From Streptomyces sp. A0958 (lineage in GTDB: Bacteria; Actinomycetota; Actinomycetes; Streptomycetales; Streptomycetaceae), in assembly GCF_004795035.1 (NCBI RefSeq), contig NZ_SSBK01000003.1:248001-312000 (forward strand): a stretch of 64,000 nucleotides of DNA, written 5' to 3'. Position 1 is the first letter of the stretch. Each line of letters opens with the position of its first letter. The notes beneath the pieces were generated by a model. The model was not told where the DNA came from, made no database searches, and saw only the letters and a list, made by a program, of their open reading frames with translations. The translations under genes and the position numbers were made by a program. Of this stretch, positions 8,921-18,647 are shown one piece after another.

Positions 8921-8980
8921 CTCGGTACATCGACTCGGCACAAGGGCCCGCGAGAGCACTCGGAGAAGGAGGAGGCGAGG

Positions 8981-9685
8981 TTGAGCAGACGCTCCGGCAT
9001 CCTTGAGTTCGCCGTCCTCGGACTGCTCCGTGAATCCCCGATGCACGGCTACGAGCTGCGCAAACGCCTCAACACCTCGTTGGGGATCTTCCGTGCCTTC
9101 AGTTACGGAACCCTCTACCCCTGCCTCAAGACGCTGGTCGCCAACGGCTGGTTGATCGAGGAGCCGGGGAACGCTCCGGCAGAGGCGGCACCCGGTTCCG
9201 GCCGGGCCGTCGCTCCTGCCTCGTCCCTTGCGGGGCGCCGCGCCAAGATCGTCTACCGATTGACGGCGGAAGGTAAGGAGCACTTCGAGGAGCTGCTCTC
9301 GCACACCGGCCCCGACTCCTGGGAGGACGAGCACTTCGCGGCTCGTTTCGCCTTCTTCGGACAGACGGAGCACGACGTGCGGATGCGAGTGCTGGAAGGC
9401 CGTCGCAGTCGGCTGGAGGAGCGCCTCGAGAAGATGAGTGCCTCTCTGGCCCGCACCCGCGAGCGTCTCGACGACTACACACTTGAGCTGCAGCGACACG
9501 GCATGGAGTCCGTGGAGCGCGAAGTGCGCTGGCTGAACGAGCTCATCGAGAGCGAGCGGTCGGGACGGGATCAGCGACGATCCTCGCCCGAGGGCTCAGC
9601 TCAGCAGAACACCGCAGGAGAGTCGGGCGGCCTGCCCCGGCGGGGTGACAACCCGCCGGATACGCCCGGCGACACCGCCAAGTGA
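8981..9685 (+). CDS. PadR-family transcriptional regulator
   Basis: DNA-binding repressor of the PadR family. The N-terminal winged helix (about residues 1-100, [24 protein letters not shown]) is typical, but it carries a Pro/Ala/Ser-rich insertion around residues 62-85. It is followed by a C-terminal coiled-coil dimer region (about 130-190) and a disordered, polar tail. The start is TTG at 8981 with AAGGAGGAGG at 8966-8975. An exact 12+12 palindrome overlaps its own predicted transcription start, suggesting autorepression. It is followed 62 bp later by inositol-1-phosphate synthase, a conserved pairing in Streptomyces that suggests the regulator controls that gene as well. The ligand is unknown. 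Confidence 0.9.
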   Translation: MSRRSGILEFAVLGLLRESPMHGYELRKRLNTSLGIFRAFSYGTLYPCLKTLVANGWLIEEPGNAPAEAAPGSGRAVAPASSLAGRRAKIVYRLTAEGKEHFEELLSHTGPDSWEDEHFAARFAFFGQTEHDVRMRVLEGRRSRLEERLEKMSASLARTRERLDDYTLELQRHGMESVEREVRWLNELIESERSGRDQRRSSPEGSAQQNTAGESGGLPRRGDNPPDTPGDTAK

Positions 9686-9747
9686 GCTCACCGCAGATCC
9701 GCGGAGAGTTCATCAGAAACATCCATTACACACAGGGAGCAACCGGA

Positions 9748-10830
9748 ATGGGTTCGGTTCGCGTAGCCATCGTCGGCGTGGGCAACTGCGCCGCCTCGCT
9801 GGTCCAGGGCGTCGAGTACTACAAGGACGCCGATCCGGCCGGCAAGGTGCCCGGTCTGATGCACGTCCAGTTCGGCGACTACCACGTGCGGGACGTCGAG
9901 TTCGTCGCCGCCTTCGACGTCGACGCGAAGAAGGTCGGCCTCGACCTCTCGGACGCCATCGGCGCGAGCGAGAACAACACCATCAAGCTCTGCGACGTGC
10001 CGAACGCCGGCATCACCGTCCAGCGCGGCCACACCCACGACGGCCTGGGCAAGTACTACCGCCAGACCATCGAGGAGTCCGACGAGGCCCCGGTCGACAT
10101 CGTCCAGATCCTCAAGGACCGCAAGGTCGACGTCCTCGTCTGCTACCTCCCGGTGGGCTCCGAGGTCGCCGCGAAGTTCTACGCCCAGTGCGCCATCGAC
10201 GCCAAGGTCGCGTTCGTCAACGCCCTCCCGGTCTTCATCGCCGGAACCAAGGAGTGGGCGGACAAGTTCACCGAGGCCGGTGTCCCGATCGTCGGCGACG
10301 ACATCAAGTCGCAGGTCGGCGCCACCATCACGCACCGCGTGATGGCGAAGCTCTTCGAGGACCGGGGCGTCATCCTGGACCGCACGATGCAGCTGAACGT
10401 CGGCGGCAACATGGACTTCAAGAACATGCTCGAGCGTGAGCGCCTGGAGTCCAAGAAGATCTCCAAGACGCAGGCCGTCACCTCGCAGATCCGTGACCGC
10501 GAGCTCGGTGCGGACAACGTCCACATCGGCCCGTCGGACTACGTGGCGTGGCTGGACGACCGCAAGTGGGCGTACGTGCGCCTCGAGGGCCGCGCCTTCG
10601 GTGACGTTCCGCTGAACCTGGAGTACAAGCTCGAGGTCTGGGACTCCCCGAACTCGGCCGGTGTCATCATCGACGCCGTCCGTGCCGCGAAGATCGCCAA
10701 GGACCGCGGCATCGGTGGCCCGATCCTCTCGGCGTCGTCGTACTTCATGAAGTCCCCGCCGGTTCAGTACTTCGACGACGAGGCCCGCGAGAACGTCGAG
10801 AAGTTCATCCGCGGTGAGGTCTCCAACTGA
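9748..10830 (+). CDS. ino1: Inositol-1-phosphate synthase
   Basis: NAD-dependent myo-inositol-1-phosphate synthase, converting glucose 6-phosphate to inositol 1-phosphate, the first step to phosphatidylinositol, PI-mannosides and mycothiol in actinobacteria. The 360-residue protein is the short prokaryotic form. It starts with an NAD-binding segment ([10 protein letters not shown]), then [11 protein letters not shown] (near residue 190) and [12 protein letters not shown], both typical family motifs of the active site. The ATG at 9748 with GGGAG upstream is chosen over a longer in-frame GTG that overlaps padR. Position after padR suggests co-regulation. A strong hairpin follows at 10898. Confidence 0.95.
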   Translation: MGSVRVAIVGVGNCAASLVQGVEYYKDADPAGKVPGLMHVQFGDYHVRDVEFVAAFDVDAKKVGLDLSDAIGASENNTIKLCDVPNAGITVQRGHTHDGLGKYYRQTIEESDEAPVDIVQILKDRKVDVLVCYLPVGSEVAAKFYAQCAIDAKVAFVNALPVFIAGTKEWADKFTEAGVPIVGDDIKSQVGATITHRVMAKLFEDRGVILDRTMQLNVGGNMDFKNMLERERLESKKISKTQAVTSQIRDRELGADNVHIGPSDYVAWLDDRKWAYVRLEGRAFGDVPLNLEYKLEVWDSPNSAGVIIDAVRAAKIAKDRGIGGPILSASSYFMKSPPVQYFDDEARENVEKFIRGEVSN

Positions 10831-10897
10831 CTCACCCCACACGTGAGCAGGCGCGGCCAGCGAGGTGCGGCAACGCTCCTTGACTGCCGCAAGCGTT

Positions 10898-10930
10898 GAG
10901 GGCCCCCGGGTAATCCACCCGGGGGCCCTC
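10898..10930 (+). terminator. Terminator hairpin after ino1
   Basis: A perfect 13-bp GC-rich stem (10898-10910 with 10918-10930) with a 7-base loop, 67 bp after the ino1 stop. It has no U-tract. Confidence 0.85.
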
Positions 10931-10952
10931 GGCGTATGTGACCCTTGCTCCC

Positions 10953-12221
10953 ATGCCCGTCGTGCATGACCTGCGCATACTTCTGCGCCTACGGAACTTC
11001 CGCCGCCTGCTGGCCGTGCGGATCTTGTCCCAGTCGGCCGACGGCGTGTACCAGGTGGCCCTGGCCACGCACGTGGTCTTCTCCCCTGAGAAGCAGGCGT
11101 CCGCAGGCGCCATCGCCTCCGCGATGGCCGTGCTCCTGCTGCCCTACTCGCTCATCGGCCCGTTCGCCGGTGTGCTGCTGGACCGCTGGCCCCGGCGCCA
11201 GGTCTTCCTCTACGGCAACCTGCTGCGCGCCGCACTGGCCTGCTGCACCGCGCTCCTCATCATCGGGGCGGCTCCCGACTGGCTCTTCTACGCCTCCGCT
11301 CTCTGCGTCACCGCGGTCAACCGCTTCGTCCTCGCCGGACTCTCCGCCGTTCTGCCACGGGTGGTCGCCCGGGAGCGCCTGGTACTGGCCAACTCGCTGT
11401 CGCCGACCGCGGGCACCCTCGCGGCCACCGCAGGCGGGGGGCTCGCCTTCGTCGTGCGCCTGCTGCTGGCCGACTCCGATGCCGTCGTGGTGCTCCTCGG
11501 GGCGGCGCTCTACCTAGCCGCCGCACTGGCCTCGCTGAGCCTTGCCGCAGGGCTCCTCGGGCCGGACCGCGACACCGTGCGACTGCCGCTGCGGGTGGCG
11601 CTCGCCACCGCCGCCGGCGGGCTCCGCGACGGGCTGCACCATCTGGTGGAACACCGGAGCGCTTCACGGGCGCTGGCCGCGATGACGGTGATCCGCTTCT
11701 GTTACGGCGCGCTGACCGTCATGGTTCTGATGCTCTGCCGGTACGCCTGGACGGACAGCGAGGCCGACGGTCTGGCGCTGCTCGGCCTGGCGGTGGGGGT
11801 GTCCGGTGCCGGCTTCTTCGCGGCGGCGTTGCTGACCCCTTGGGCTGCGGGGCGGCTCGGCCGGTTCCGCTGGATGATGGTGTGCGCAGCAGCGGCCGCA
11901 GTCCTCGAACCGGCCCTGGGGCTGTGGTTCGCACCTGTGCCGATGCTCGTCGCCGCATTCGTCCTCGGACTCGTCACCCAGGGAGCGAAGATCTCGACGG
12001 ACACGGTGGTGCAGACGTCCGTGGACGACACCTATCGCGGCAGGGCCTTCTCGTTCTACGACGTGCTGTTCAACGTGGCTTTCGTCGCGTCAGCCGCAGT
12101 CGCCGCGCTACTGCTGCCTCCTGACGGGCGGTCGGTCGAGCTGGTGATCGGCGTAGCTGTCCTCTACGCCGTCGCGGCCGCGAGCTTGGCCCGTTGGAGA
12201 CGGGAAGGGGAGGCCCTATAG
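10953..12221 (+). CDS. MFS transporter
   Basis: A 422-residue integral membrane protein with about twelve hydrophobic helices. It is of the major facilitator type, resembling the small-molecule exporters annotated as MFS_3. The loop between helices 2 and 3 has GVLLDRWPRRQVFLYGN, the usual MFS motif (G-x-x-x-D-R-x-x-R-R). Substrate is unknown. No good ribosome site precedes either the ATG at 10953 or an in-frame GTG at 10938, so it could be translated from a leaderless or near-leaderless transcript starting right after the ino1 terminator. It converges on the CCA-adding enzyme gene, with two parS sites in the gap. Confidence 0.85.
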   Translation: MPVVHDLRILLRLRNFRRLLAVRILSQSADGVYQVALATHVVFSPEKQASAGAIASAMAVLLLPYSLIGPFAGVLLDRWPRRQVFLYGNLLRAALACCTALLIIGAAPDWLFYASALCVTAVNRFVLAGLSAVLPRVVARERLVLANSLSPTAGTLAATAGGGLAFVVRLLLADSDAVVVLLGAALYLAAALASLSLAAGLLGPDRDTVRLPLRVALATAAGGLRDGLHHLVEHRSASRALAAMTVIRFCYGALTVMVLMLCRYAWTDSEADGLALLGLAVGVSGAGFFAAALLTPWAAGRLGRFRWMMVCAAAAAVLEPALGLWFAPVPMLVAAFVLGLVTQGAKISTDTVVQTSVDDTYRGRAFSFYDVLFNVAFVASAAVAALLLPPDGRSVELVIGVAVLYAVAAASLARWRREGEAL

Positions 12222-12287
12222 CGCGCCCACGTCAGAGACAGACGCACGAGTCACGGGGGCACTCACAGCACACCCACCGAGTGCGTT

Positions 12288-12301
12288 GTTTCACGTGAAA
12301 C
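12288..12301. promoter_or_regulatory. parS: parS centromere site 1
   Basis: An exact 14-base copy of GTTTCACGTGAAAC, the ParB-binding site of Streptomyces. It lies in the gap between the convergent MFS and CCA-adding enzyme genes, about 20.5 kb from oriC. Confidence 0.95.
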
Positions 12302-12322
12302 AGCGCTCTCGGCGAATGCGAA

Positions 12323-12354
12323 GGCGCTCATGTTTCACGTGAAACATGAGCGCC
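12323..12354. promoter_or_regulatory. parS: parS site 2 inside a 32-base perfect palindrome (terminator-like)
   Basis: The exact parS 14-mer at 12332-12345 is extended to a perfect 32-base palindrome by arms GGCGCTCAT / ATGAGCGCC. In RNA this would be a 14-15 bp hairpin in the middle of a convergent intergenic region, so it could act as both a ParB site and a bidirectional terminator. Confidence 0.93.
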
Positions 12355-12385
12355 GCTCGCCAGGCCGGATCAGAAGTGAGGGGTC

Positions 12386-13828
12386 TCAGCTCTGTGCGTC
12401 CCACCACCTCTTGAGTTCCGCGACGGCCGCGTCGTGCCCCATCGGACCGTTCTCCAAGCGGAGCTCCAGCAGGAACGCGTACGCCTTGCCGATGACCGGG
12501 CCAGGGTCCACACCGAGAACCTGCATGATCTCGTTGCCGTCCAGGTCCGGGCGGATCGCGTCCAACTCCTCCTGGCTCTGGAGCTGGGCGATGCGCTCTT
12601 CCAGCCCGTCGTAGGCACGCGAGAGAGCAGCGGCCTTGCGCTTGTTCCGGGTGGTGCAGTCCGAGCGGGTCAGCTTGTGCAGCCGCTCCAGGAGGGGGCC
12701 TGCATCCCGTACATAGCGACGCACCGCGGAGTCGGTCCACTCACCGTCGCCGTACCCGTGGAAGCGCAGATGCAGCTCCACCAGCTTCGCGACGTCCTTG
12801 ACCATGTCGTTGGAGTACTTGAGCGCGGTCATGCGCTTCTTGACCATCTTGGCGCCCGCCACCTCGTGGTGGTGGAAGGAGACCCGCCCGTCCTTCTCGA
12901 AGCGACGCGTTTTCGGCTTGCCGATGTCGTGCAGAAGAGCAGCGAGGCGCAGAACAAGATCCGGCCCCTCCTGCTCCAGGTCGATGGCCTGCTCCAGGAC
13001 GGTCAGGGAGTGCTCGTACACGTCCTTGTGCCGGTGATGCTCGTCACTCTCCAGCCGGAGCGCCGGCAGCTCCGGCAGGACCTGCTGGGCGAGCCCCGTA
13101 CCGACGAGGAGGGACAGGCCCTTGCGGGGGTGCGAAGAGAGCAGGAGCTTGTTGAGCTCTTCGCGCACCCTCTCGGCGGAAACGATCTCGATCCGGCCTG
13201 CCATCTCCGTCATGGCGGTGACGACCTCGGGTGCGACCTCGAAGTCGAGCTGGGCCGCGAACCGTGCGGCGCGCAGCATGCGCAGCGGGTCGTCGGAGAA
13301 GGAGTTTTCGGGCGTTCCGGGGGTGCGCAGCACCCGATCGGCCAGGTCCTCCAGCCCGCCGTGGGGGTCGATGAAGTCCTTTTCCGGGAGTGCGACGGCC
13401 ATGGCGTTGACCGTGAAGTCGCGCCGCACGAGGTCGTCCTCGATGGAGTCGCCGTAGGACACCTCGGGCTTGCGCGAGGTCCTGTCGTACGCCTCGGACC
13501 GATATGTCGTGACTTCGATCTGGTAGCCGTTCTTCTGCGCGCCCACGGTGCCGAAAGCGATCCCGACCTCCCACACGGAGTCGGCCCACGGCCTGACGAT
13601 CTTCAGCACGTCCTCGGGGCGGGCGTCGGTCGTGAAGTCCAGGTCGTTCCCGAGCCTGCCGAGGAGTGCGTCGCGGACCGAGCCGCCGACCAGTGCGAGA
13701 CTGAATCCGGCATCCTGGAATCGGCGGGCGAGATCGTCGGCGACCGGGGAGACCCGCAGCAGTTCGCTGACTGCGCGGTGCTGCACCTGGGTCAGGGCGC
13801 TGGAGTTGTCTTCATTGGCGTTCGGCAC
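12386..13828 (-). CDS. cca: CCA tRNA nucleotidyltransferase
   Basis: Adds or repairs the 3' CCA end of tRNAs using CTP and ATP. The 480-residue protein has the class II nucleotidyltransferase head, with LVGGSVRDALLG and the metal-binding pair DLDFTTDA (about residues 48-70), then RRDFTVNAMA (about 135-145) and the RNA-binding helical region. A C-terminal HD segment with HDIGKPKTR (near residue 300) follows. The gene is often labelled pcnA in actinomycetes. The start is GTG at 13828 without a clear ribosome site. It is needed here at least for the tRNA-Ala at 50507, whose gene lacks CCA. It is divergent from the DUF6049-like gene. Confidence 0.94.
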   Translation of the reverse strand: MPNANEDNSSALTQVQHRAVSELLRVSPVADDLARRFQDAGFSLALVGGSVRDALLGRLGNDLDFTTDARPEDVLKIVRPWADSVWEVGIAFGTVGAQKNGYQIEVTTYRSEAYDRTSRKPEVSYGDSIEDDLVRRDFTVNAMAVALPEKDFIDPHGGLEDLADRVLRTPGTPENSFSDDPLRMLRAARFAAQLDFEVAPEVVTAMTEMAGRIEIVSAERVREELNKLLLSSHPRKGLSLLVGTGLAQQVLPELPALRLESDEHHRHKDVYEHSLTVLEQAIDLEQEGPDLVLRLAALLHDIGKPKTRRFEKDGRVSFHHHEVAGAKMVKKRMTALKYSNDMVKDVAKLVELHLRFHGYGDGEWTDSAVRRYVRDAGPLLERLHKLTRSDCTTRNKRKAAALSRAYDGLEERIAQLQSQEELDAIRPDLDGNEIMQVLGVDPGPVIGKAYAFLLELRLENGPMGHDAAVAELKRWWDAQS

Positions 13829-14009
13829 AACAGAAAAGGGTACGTGCCCGGGCCGGTCCGGGCGTCATGCGTTTCCCTCACCCTGCGAGACTCTCCCGAT
13901 CATGCAGCGCACTCCCCAGCACTTAGTCCCGACACACCTCGTTACCATGCGGGGACGCAGCAACGGACGACGATCAACAGCAGTTGACGATGACGAGGGA
14001 CGGGTACGC

Positions 14010-16307
14010 GTGGCCGAGGCGGCAGACAACCAGGGGATGATTCCCTCTCCTGCCCGCCGGTGGCTGCGGCGCACGGCCGCCGTGCTCGCCGGGGCTCCGC
14101 TCGTCGCCGCTCTGCTGGCCGGAGTGTCCGCCCCGCAGGCGCAGGCCGGCGGCACGGCGAAAGCTCCGACCGGCTCCAGCACGGTCTCGGTATCTCTGGA
14201 CGAGGTCACCCCGAGCGCCCCCGAGAAGGGGGACACGCTGACGATCTCCGGAACCCTGACCAACAAGGGCAAGGAGACGGTCACCCACGGCCAGGTCGAC
14301 CTGCGGGTGGGGCCCCGGCTCTACAGCAGGTCCGCCATCGACACAGCCGCCCGCCGCACCGGATATCTGCCGGGTACCGACCCCTATCCGATCGGGGGCA
14401 AGTACACGGTCGAGATCGACAAGCTCCGTTCGGGCATCAGCCAGGACTTCACGTTGTCGGTTCCGGTCAGCAAGCTGGGCCTCGGCGACGACGGGGTCTA
14501 CCAGCTGGGCGTTTCCCTGTCGGGCCGCACGTCGCACACCGTTTACGACCAGGTGCTCGGCATCAAGCGGACCTTCCTGCCCTGGCAGGACGGGGACCAC
14601 GACTCCAAGATCGGGATCAGCTACCTGTGGCCGCTGATCGCGCCCGCACACCTCACCGCGGAGACCGGCTCCGACGAGCAGCAGACGCCGGTGTTCGCCG
14701 ACGACGACCTGGCCGCCGAGATCGCACCGGGCGGCCGCCTGGAACAGATGGTGTCGCTGGGCAGGCAGCTGCCCGTGACCTGGGTCATCGACCCGGATCT
14801 GCTGGCCAGCGTCGACGCGATGACCAAGCCCTACCGGGTCAGGTCCGGCGACACCACGGTTGCCGGGACGAACCAGGAGGTGGCCAAGAAGTGGCTCACC
14901 TCGCTGGAAGCGGCCGTGTCGGAGGGCAAGGTCGTTGCCCTGCCGTTCGGCGACCCGGACCTGGCGTCGATCGCCCACCGCGGCAAGAACGTATCGGGCA
15001 CCCTCAGCCATCTTCAGACCGCCAGTGAGGTCGCCGGGATGACGGTGGAGACGATCCTCCACCTGAAGCCGTCGACGGACTTCGCCTGGCCGGTGGACGG
15101 AGCGGTTGACCCGTCCATCGTGGACGTCGCCACCTCGGCCGGTGCCCACCACGTGATCGCCCGCAGCGACAGTCTCGAAGAGACCGGGAGCCTGTCGTAC
15201 ACGCCCTCCGCGGCCCGCCCGATCGGCGGCGGCACCACGGCGGTGGTCGCCGACGCCAGGCTTTCCACGGCCTTCCAGGGCGACATGGGCAATGCGGGAA
15301 ACTCCACGCTCGCGGTGCAGAAGTTCCTCGCCCTGACCCTCGCTCTGGCCGAGCAGGACACGGACAAGGACCGCAGCATCGTCGTCGCGCCTCAGCGCAT
15401 GCCGACGGTCGCCCAGGCCCAGTCGATGGCGCGCGCACTGCACACGCTGGAGGACGACCGCTGGACGCAGTCCAAGGGGCTGATCCAGGCGTCCGCGACG
15501 AAGCCCGACGCGGAGGCGACCACCGAGGTAGCGCCGGCCTCCCAGTACCCCAAGAAGCTGCGCAGCCAGGAGCTGCCCACACAGGCCTTCCAGGACATCA
15601 AGTCCATCCAGTCCTCGCTGGGCAACTTCCAGGTCATCCTCACCCACCCCGAGCGGGTGGTGACGCCCTTCGGCAACGCGGTCAACCGGTCCATGTCGAC
15701 GTCGTGGCGAGGCAGGCCCCTGGAGGCCCAGCAGTACCGCGACTCCGTACGCGGCTATCTGCAGGGGCTCATCGGCGAGGTCCAGCTCATCTCTAAGTCG
15801 GACATCACGCTGTCCGGGCGCAGCGCCACGATCCCCGTGACCGTGCAGAACAGGCTGCTGCAGGACGTCGGTCACCTGGTGCTGCGGCTGAAGTCGGACA
15901 ACAAGACCCGGCTCAAGCTGAACGACGGCGGCAGTGTTGCGGAGCAGCCCATCCAGATCGGCGCCGGTCACAGCCAGTCGGTGAAATTCGACGCGGCGGC
16001 CAACATCAACGGCCAGGTCCAGATGACCGCGCAGCTCTACACGGAGGACGGAACTCCGTACGGCGCGGAAATGGCCTTCACCGTGAAGGTCTCCGAGATC
16101 ACGCCGACGGTGCTTCTGGTGATCGCCGGCGGGCTACTGCTGCTGGTCCTCGCCGGCATCAGGATGTATGCACATCGCAAGCGCGCCAACGCGGGCGGCG
16201 CGGCGGGCGACGACGGCAGTGAACCCGAGCAGCCGAGTGACCCGACGCCGGACACCGGTCCCGAAAGCACGGAGCCGTCGGGCGCGGGTGAGAAAGTGGA
16301 CCGTTGA
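14010..16307 (+). CDS. DUF6049-like secreted, membrane-anchored protein upstream of MurJ
   Basis: A 765-residue envelope protein of unknown function. Residues 1-50 contain a signal peptide (AVLAGAPLVAALLAGVSAPQ) with cleavage likely near AQAGG. The large outside part contains beta-rich, CARDB-like segments (for example SLDEVTPSAPEKGDTLTISG). One membrane helix lies close to the C-terminus (VLLVIAGGLLLLVLAGI), followed by an acidic Pro-rich cytoplasmic tail. The GTG at 14010 fits the family start and has GAGGGA upstream; an ATG at 13947 is possible but poorly supported. It is directly upstream of murJ (49 bp), the same position as Rv3909 next to Rv3910 in M. tuberculosis, so a role in lipid II flipping or wall synthesis is likely but unproven. 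Confidence 0.8.
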   Translation: MAEAADNQGMIPSPARRWLRRTAAVLAGAPLVAALLAGVSAPQAQAGGTAKAPTGSSTVSVSLDEVTPSAPEKGDTLTISGTLTNKGKETVTHGQVDLRVGPRLYSRSAIDTAARRTGYLPGTDPYPIGGKYTVEIDKLRSGISQDFTLSVPVSKLGLGDDGVYQLGVSLSGRTSHTVYDQVLGIKRTFLPWQDGDHDSKIGISYLWPLIAPAHLTAETGSDEQQTPVFADDDLAAEIAPGGRLEQMVSLGRQLPVTWVIDPDLLASVDAMTKPYRVRSGDTTVAGTNQEVAKKWLTSLEAAVSEGKVVALPFGDPDLASIAHRGKNVSGTLSHLQTASEVAGMTVETILHLKPSTDFAWPVDGAVDPSIVDVATSAGAHHVIARSDSLEETGSLSYTPSAARPIGGGTTAVVADARLSTAFQGDMGNAGNSTLAVQKFLALTLALAEQDTDKDRSIVVAPQRMPTVAQAQSMARALHTLEDDRWTQSKGLIQASATKPDAEATTEVAPASQYPKKLRSQELPTQAFQDIKSIQSSLGNFQVILTHPERVVTPFGNAVNRSMSTSWRGRPLEAQQYRDSVRGYLQGLIGEVQLISKSDITLSGRSATIPVTVQNRLLQDVGHLVLRLKSDNKTRLKLNDGGSVAEQPIQIGAGHSQSVKFDAAANINGQVQMTAQLYTEDGTPYGAEMAFTVKVSEITPTVLLVIAGGLLLLVLAGIRMYAHRKRANAGGAAGDDGSEPEQPSDPTPDTGPESTEPSGAGEKVDR

Positions 16308-16356
16308 GCGATGTCTGTCGTGGCCGGTCGGCCGGGGACGATGAGGTGGGGTTTCG

Positions 16357-18519
16357 ATGAACGCGCCGTACGACGGTGACCGCGGTCAGGGTACGGGCGG
16401 GGCCGGGTACTCCGGCGGCCCTCCGGTGCCCCCTGGGCCGGAGCAGGAACCGGCGCCGGACCCGTATCTGCAGGCCGCGTACGACTACGACCCCTACCGG
16501 TCCCAGGACCTTTCCGCCCAGGACCCGGTGGGCGAGGCGCTGTACGACCGCGCCGCGCACCCGCCGCCGCCCCCCGGCACCTACCAGCAGCCGCAGCCGC
16601 TCTACCAGCAGCCGCCGGCATCCCAGTACGCCCCCGACCCCCGCATCTGGGCGCAGACACCGCCGCCCGAGCCCGACGGGCCCTCGCGCCACCTCCCGTA
16701 CGGGGACAGCGCCGCGACGACCCAGTTCGTCGGCGTGGACGATCTGGTCACCCAGGCCTCCACGAACCGCGAGGAGCCCGACGCCTTCGCTCATCTCTTC
16801 CGGGACCAGGAGGGGCCTGCGGGCCCGGCCGCCTCTCCGGCGCCCGCCCAGCCACAGCCCGCCCCCGCTCCCGCGCCGCCCAAGTCCGGCGGCCGTGCCT
16901 CCGGTCTGCTGAAGTCCAGTGCCGTGATGGCGGCGGGCACGCTCGTCTCCCGCCTCACCGGCTTCGTCCGCAGCCTCGTGATCACCGCGGCCCTCGGTGC
17001 GGCCCTGCTCGGTGACAGCTTCACCATCGCCTACACGCTGCCCACGATGATCTACATCCTCACCGTGGGCGGTGGTCTGAACTCCGTCTTCGTCCCCCAG
17101 CTCGTCCGCTCGATGAAGGACGACGAGGACGGCGGCGAGGCCTATGCGAACCGGCTGCTGACCCTGGTGATGGTCGCGCTCGGCGTGATCGTCGCCGTGG
17201 TGGTCTTCGCCGCGCCCTGGCTCATCCGGCTGATGTCGTCGACGATCGCGGACGACCCGGCTGCCAACAACGTCGCCACCACGTTCGCCCGCTACTGCCT
17301 GCCCACCATCTTCTTCATGGGTGTGCACGTCGTGATGGGCCAGATCCTCAATGCCCGCGGCAAGTTCGGCGCGATGATGTGGACCCCGGTCCTCAACAAC
17401 ATCGTCATGATCTTCACCTTCGGCATGTTCATCTGGGTCTACGGCACCTCGCACCAGTCCCACATGGGCGTCCAGACGATCCCGCCGGAGGGCGTGCGGC
17501 TGCTGGGCATCGGCACCCTGCTCGGCCTGATCGTGCAGGCGCTGGCCATGGTCCCGTATCTGCGCGAGGCCGGTTTCCGCTTCCGTCCTCGGTTCGACTG
17601 GAAGGGCCACGGGCTGGGCAAGACGGTCAAGCTCGCCAAGTGGACGGTGCTGTTCGTCTTCGCCAACCAGGCCGGCGTGCTGGTCGTCACCCAGCTCGCG
17701 ACCTCGGCCGGCAAGGCGTCCGGAAAGAACGGGGCGGGCTTCCTCGCCTACTCCAACGCCCAGCTGATCTGGGGCATGCCGCAGGCGATCATCACCGTCT
17801 CGGTCATGGCCGCCCTGCTGCCCCGGATCTCCCGGGCAGCCCACGACAACGACCCCGGCGCGGTCCGCGACGACATCTCGCAGGGGCTGCGCAACTCCGC
17901 CGTGGCCATCGTGCCGGTCGCCTTCGCGTTCCTCGCGCTGGGCGTGCCGATGTGCACACTGCTCTACGCGTCCAGCGGCCCCGAGGCCGCCCGCTCCATG
18001 GGCTTCATCCTGATGGCCTTCGGACTTGGACTGATCCCGTACTCCGTGCAGTACGTGGTGCTGCGAGGGTTCTACGCGTACGAGGACACCCGCACGCCCT
18101 TCTACAACACCGTCATCGTCGCCCTGGTCAACGCGGCTGCCTCGGCCCTCTGCTACGTCGTGCTGCCCGCCCAGTGGGCCGTGGTCGGCATGGCAGCCTC
18201 GTACGGACTCGCCTACGCCGTCGGCGTCGGGATCGCCTGGCGCCGACTGCGCAACCGCCTGGGCGGGGACCTGGACGGCGCCCACGTGGTCCGCACCTAT
18301 GCCCGGCTGTGCCTCGCCGCGCTTCCCGCCACCGTGGTCGGCGGGGCCGTCGGCTTCGGTCTCCTGCACGTGCTCGGGGAAGGCGCCTTCGGCTCACTCG
18401 TCGCGCTGGTCTTCGGTGGGGTCATGCTGCTGGGGGTGTTCTTCGTCGCGGCCAGGAGGATGCGGATCGAAGAGATCAACGGCATGGTCGGCATGGTCCG
18501 GGGACGGCTCGGCCGCTGA
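16357..18519 (+). CDS. murJ: Lipid II flippase MurJ (MviN family)
   Basis: Moves lipid II across the cytoplasmic membrane for peptidoglycan synthesis. The 720-residue protein starts with about 180 disordered, Pro/Gln/Tyr-rich cytoplasmic residues. The MVF/MurJ core of about fourteen helices follows, beginning at LLKSSAVMAAGTLVSRLTGF (about residue 185). ATG 16357 has AGGTGGGG upstream. Unlike the M. tuberculosis orthologue, which carries a C-terminal pseudokinase, this protein ends after the last helix with a short basic tail; the pseudokinase is a separate gene 128 bp downstream. The long N-terminal extension is a Streptomyces feature and could be a site for interaction or phosphorylation. 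Confidence 0.93.
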   Translation: MNAPYDGDRGQGTGGAGYSGGPPVPPGPEQEPAPDPYLQAAYDYDPYRSQDLSAQDPVGEALYDRAAHPPPPPGTYQQPQPLYQQPPASQYAPDPRIWAQTPPPEPDGPSRHLPYGDSAATTQFVGVDDLVTQASTNREEPDAFAHLFRDQEGPAGPAASPAPAQPQPAPAPAPPKSGGRASGLLKSSAVMAAGTLVSRLTGFVRSLVITAALGAALLGDSFTIAYTLPTMIYILTVGGGLNSVFVPQLVRSMKDDEDGGEAYANRLLTLVMVALGVIVAVVVFAAPWLIRLMSSTIADDPAANNVATTFARYCLPTIFFMGVHVVMGQILNARGKFGAMMWTPVLNNIVMIFTFGMFIWVYGTSHQSHMGVQTIPPEGVRLLGIGTLLGLIVQALAMVPYLREAGFRFRPRFDWKGHGLGKTVKLAKWTVLFVFANQAGVLVVTQLATSAGKASGKNGAGFLAYSNAQLIWGMPQAIITVSVMAALLPRISRAAHDNDPGAVRDDISQGLRNSAVAIVPVAFAFLALGVPMCTLLYASSGPEAARSMGFILMAFGLGLIPYSVQYVVLRGFYAYEDTRTPFYNTVIVALVNAAASALCYVVLPAQWAVVGMAASYGLAYAVGVGIAWRRLRNRLGGDLDGAHVVRTYARLCLAALPATVVGGAVGFGLLHVLGEGAFGSLVALVFGGVMLLGVFFVAARRMRIEEINGMVGMVRGRLGR

Positions 18520-18647
18520 GGATGAGCCGCCCGCACAACCATCACCGGCCTCCGCGTGTCGTGCATAGCGCCGGAGTGTGGGCACAATTGGCGTGACTGT
18601 GCAGAGCTGGCTGGCATCGCGCAACGGATGGGGAGGCAGGAACGACG

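Larger units (their letters stand above)
8593..8980. other. Divergent intergenic region between class A PBP and padR
   Basis: A 388-bp region carrying the leader of the PBP gene on the minus strand and the padR promoter and palindrome on the plus strand. The sequence around 8800-8840 is relatively AT-rich and may hold the PBP promoter, but no clear -35/-10 pair was found for it. There is no gene here. Confidence 0.6.

Noticed and set aside
13974..15971. Minus-strand open frame of 665 codons opposite the DUF6049-like gene
   Set aside because: Shadow frame without start signals or domain.
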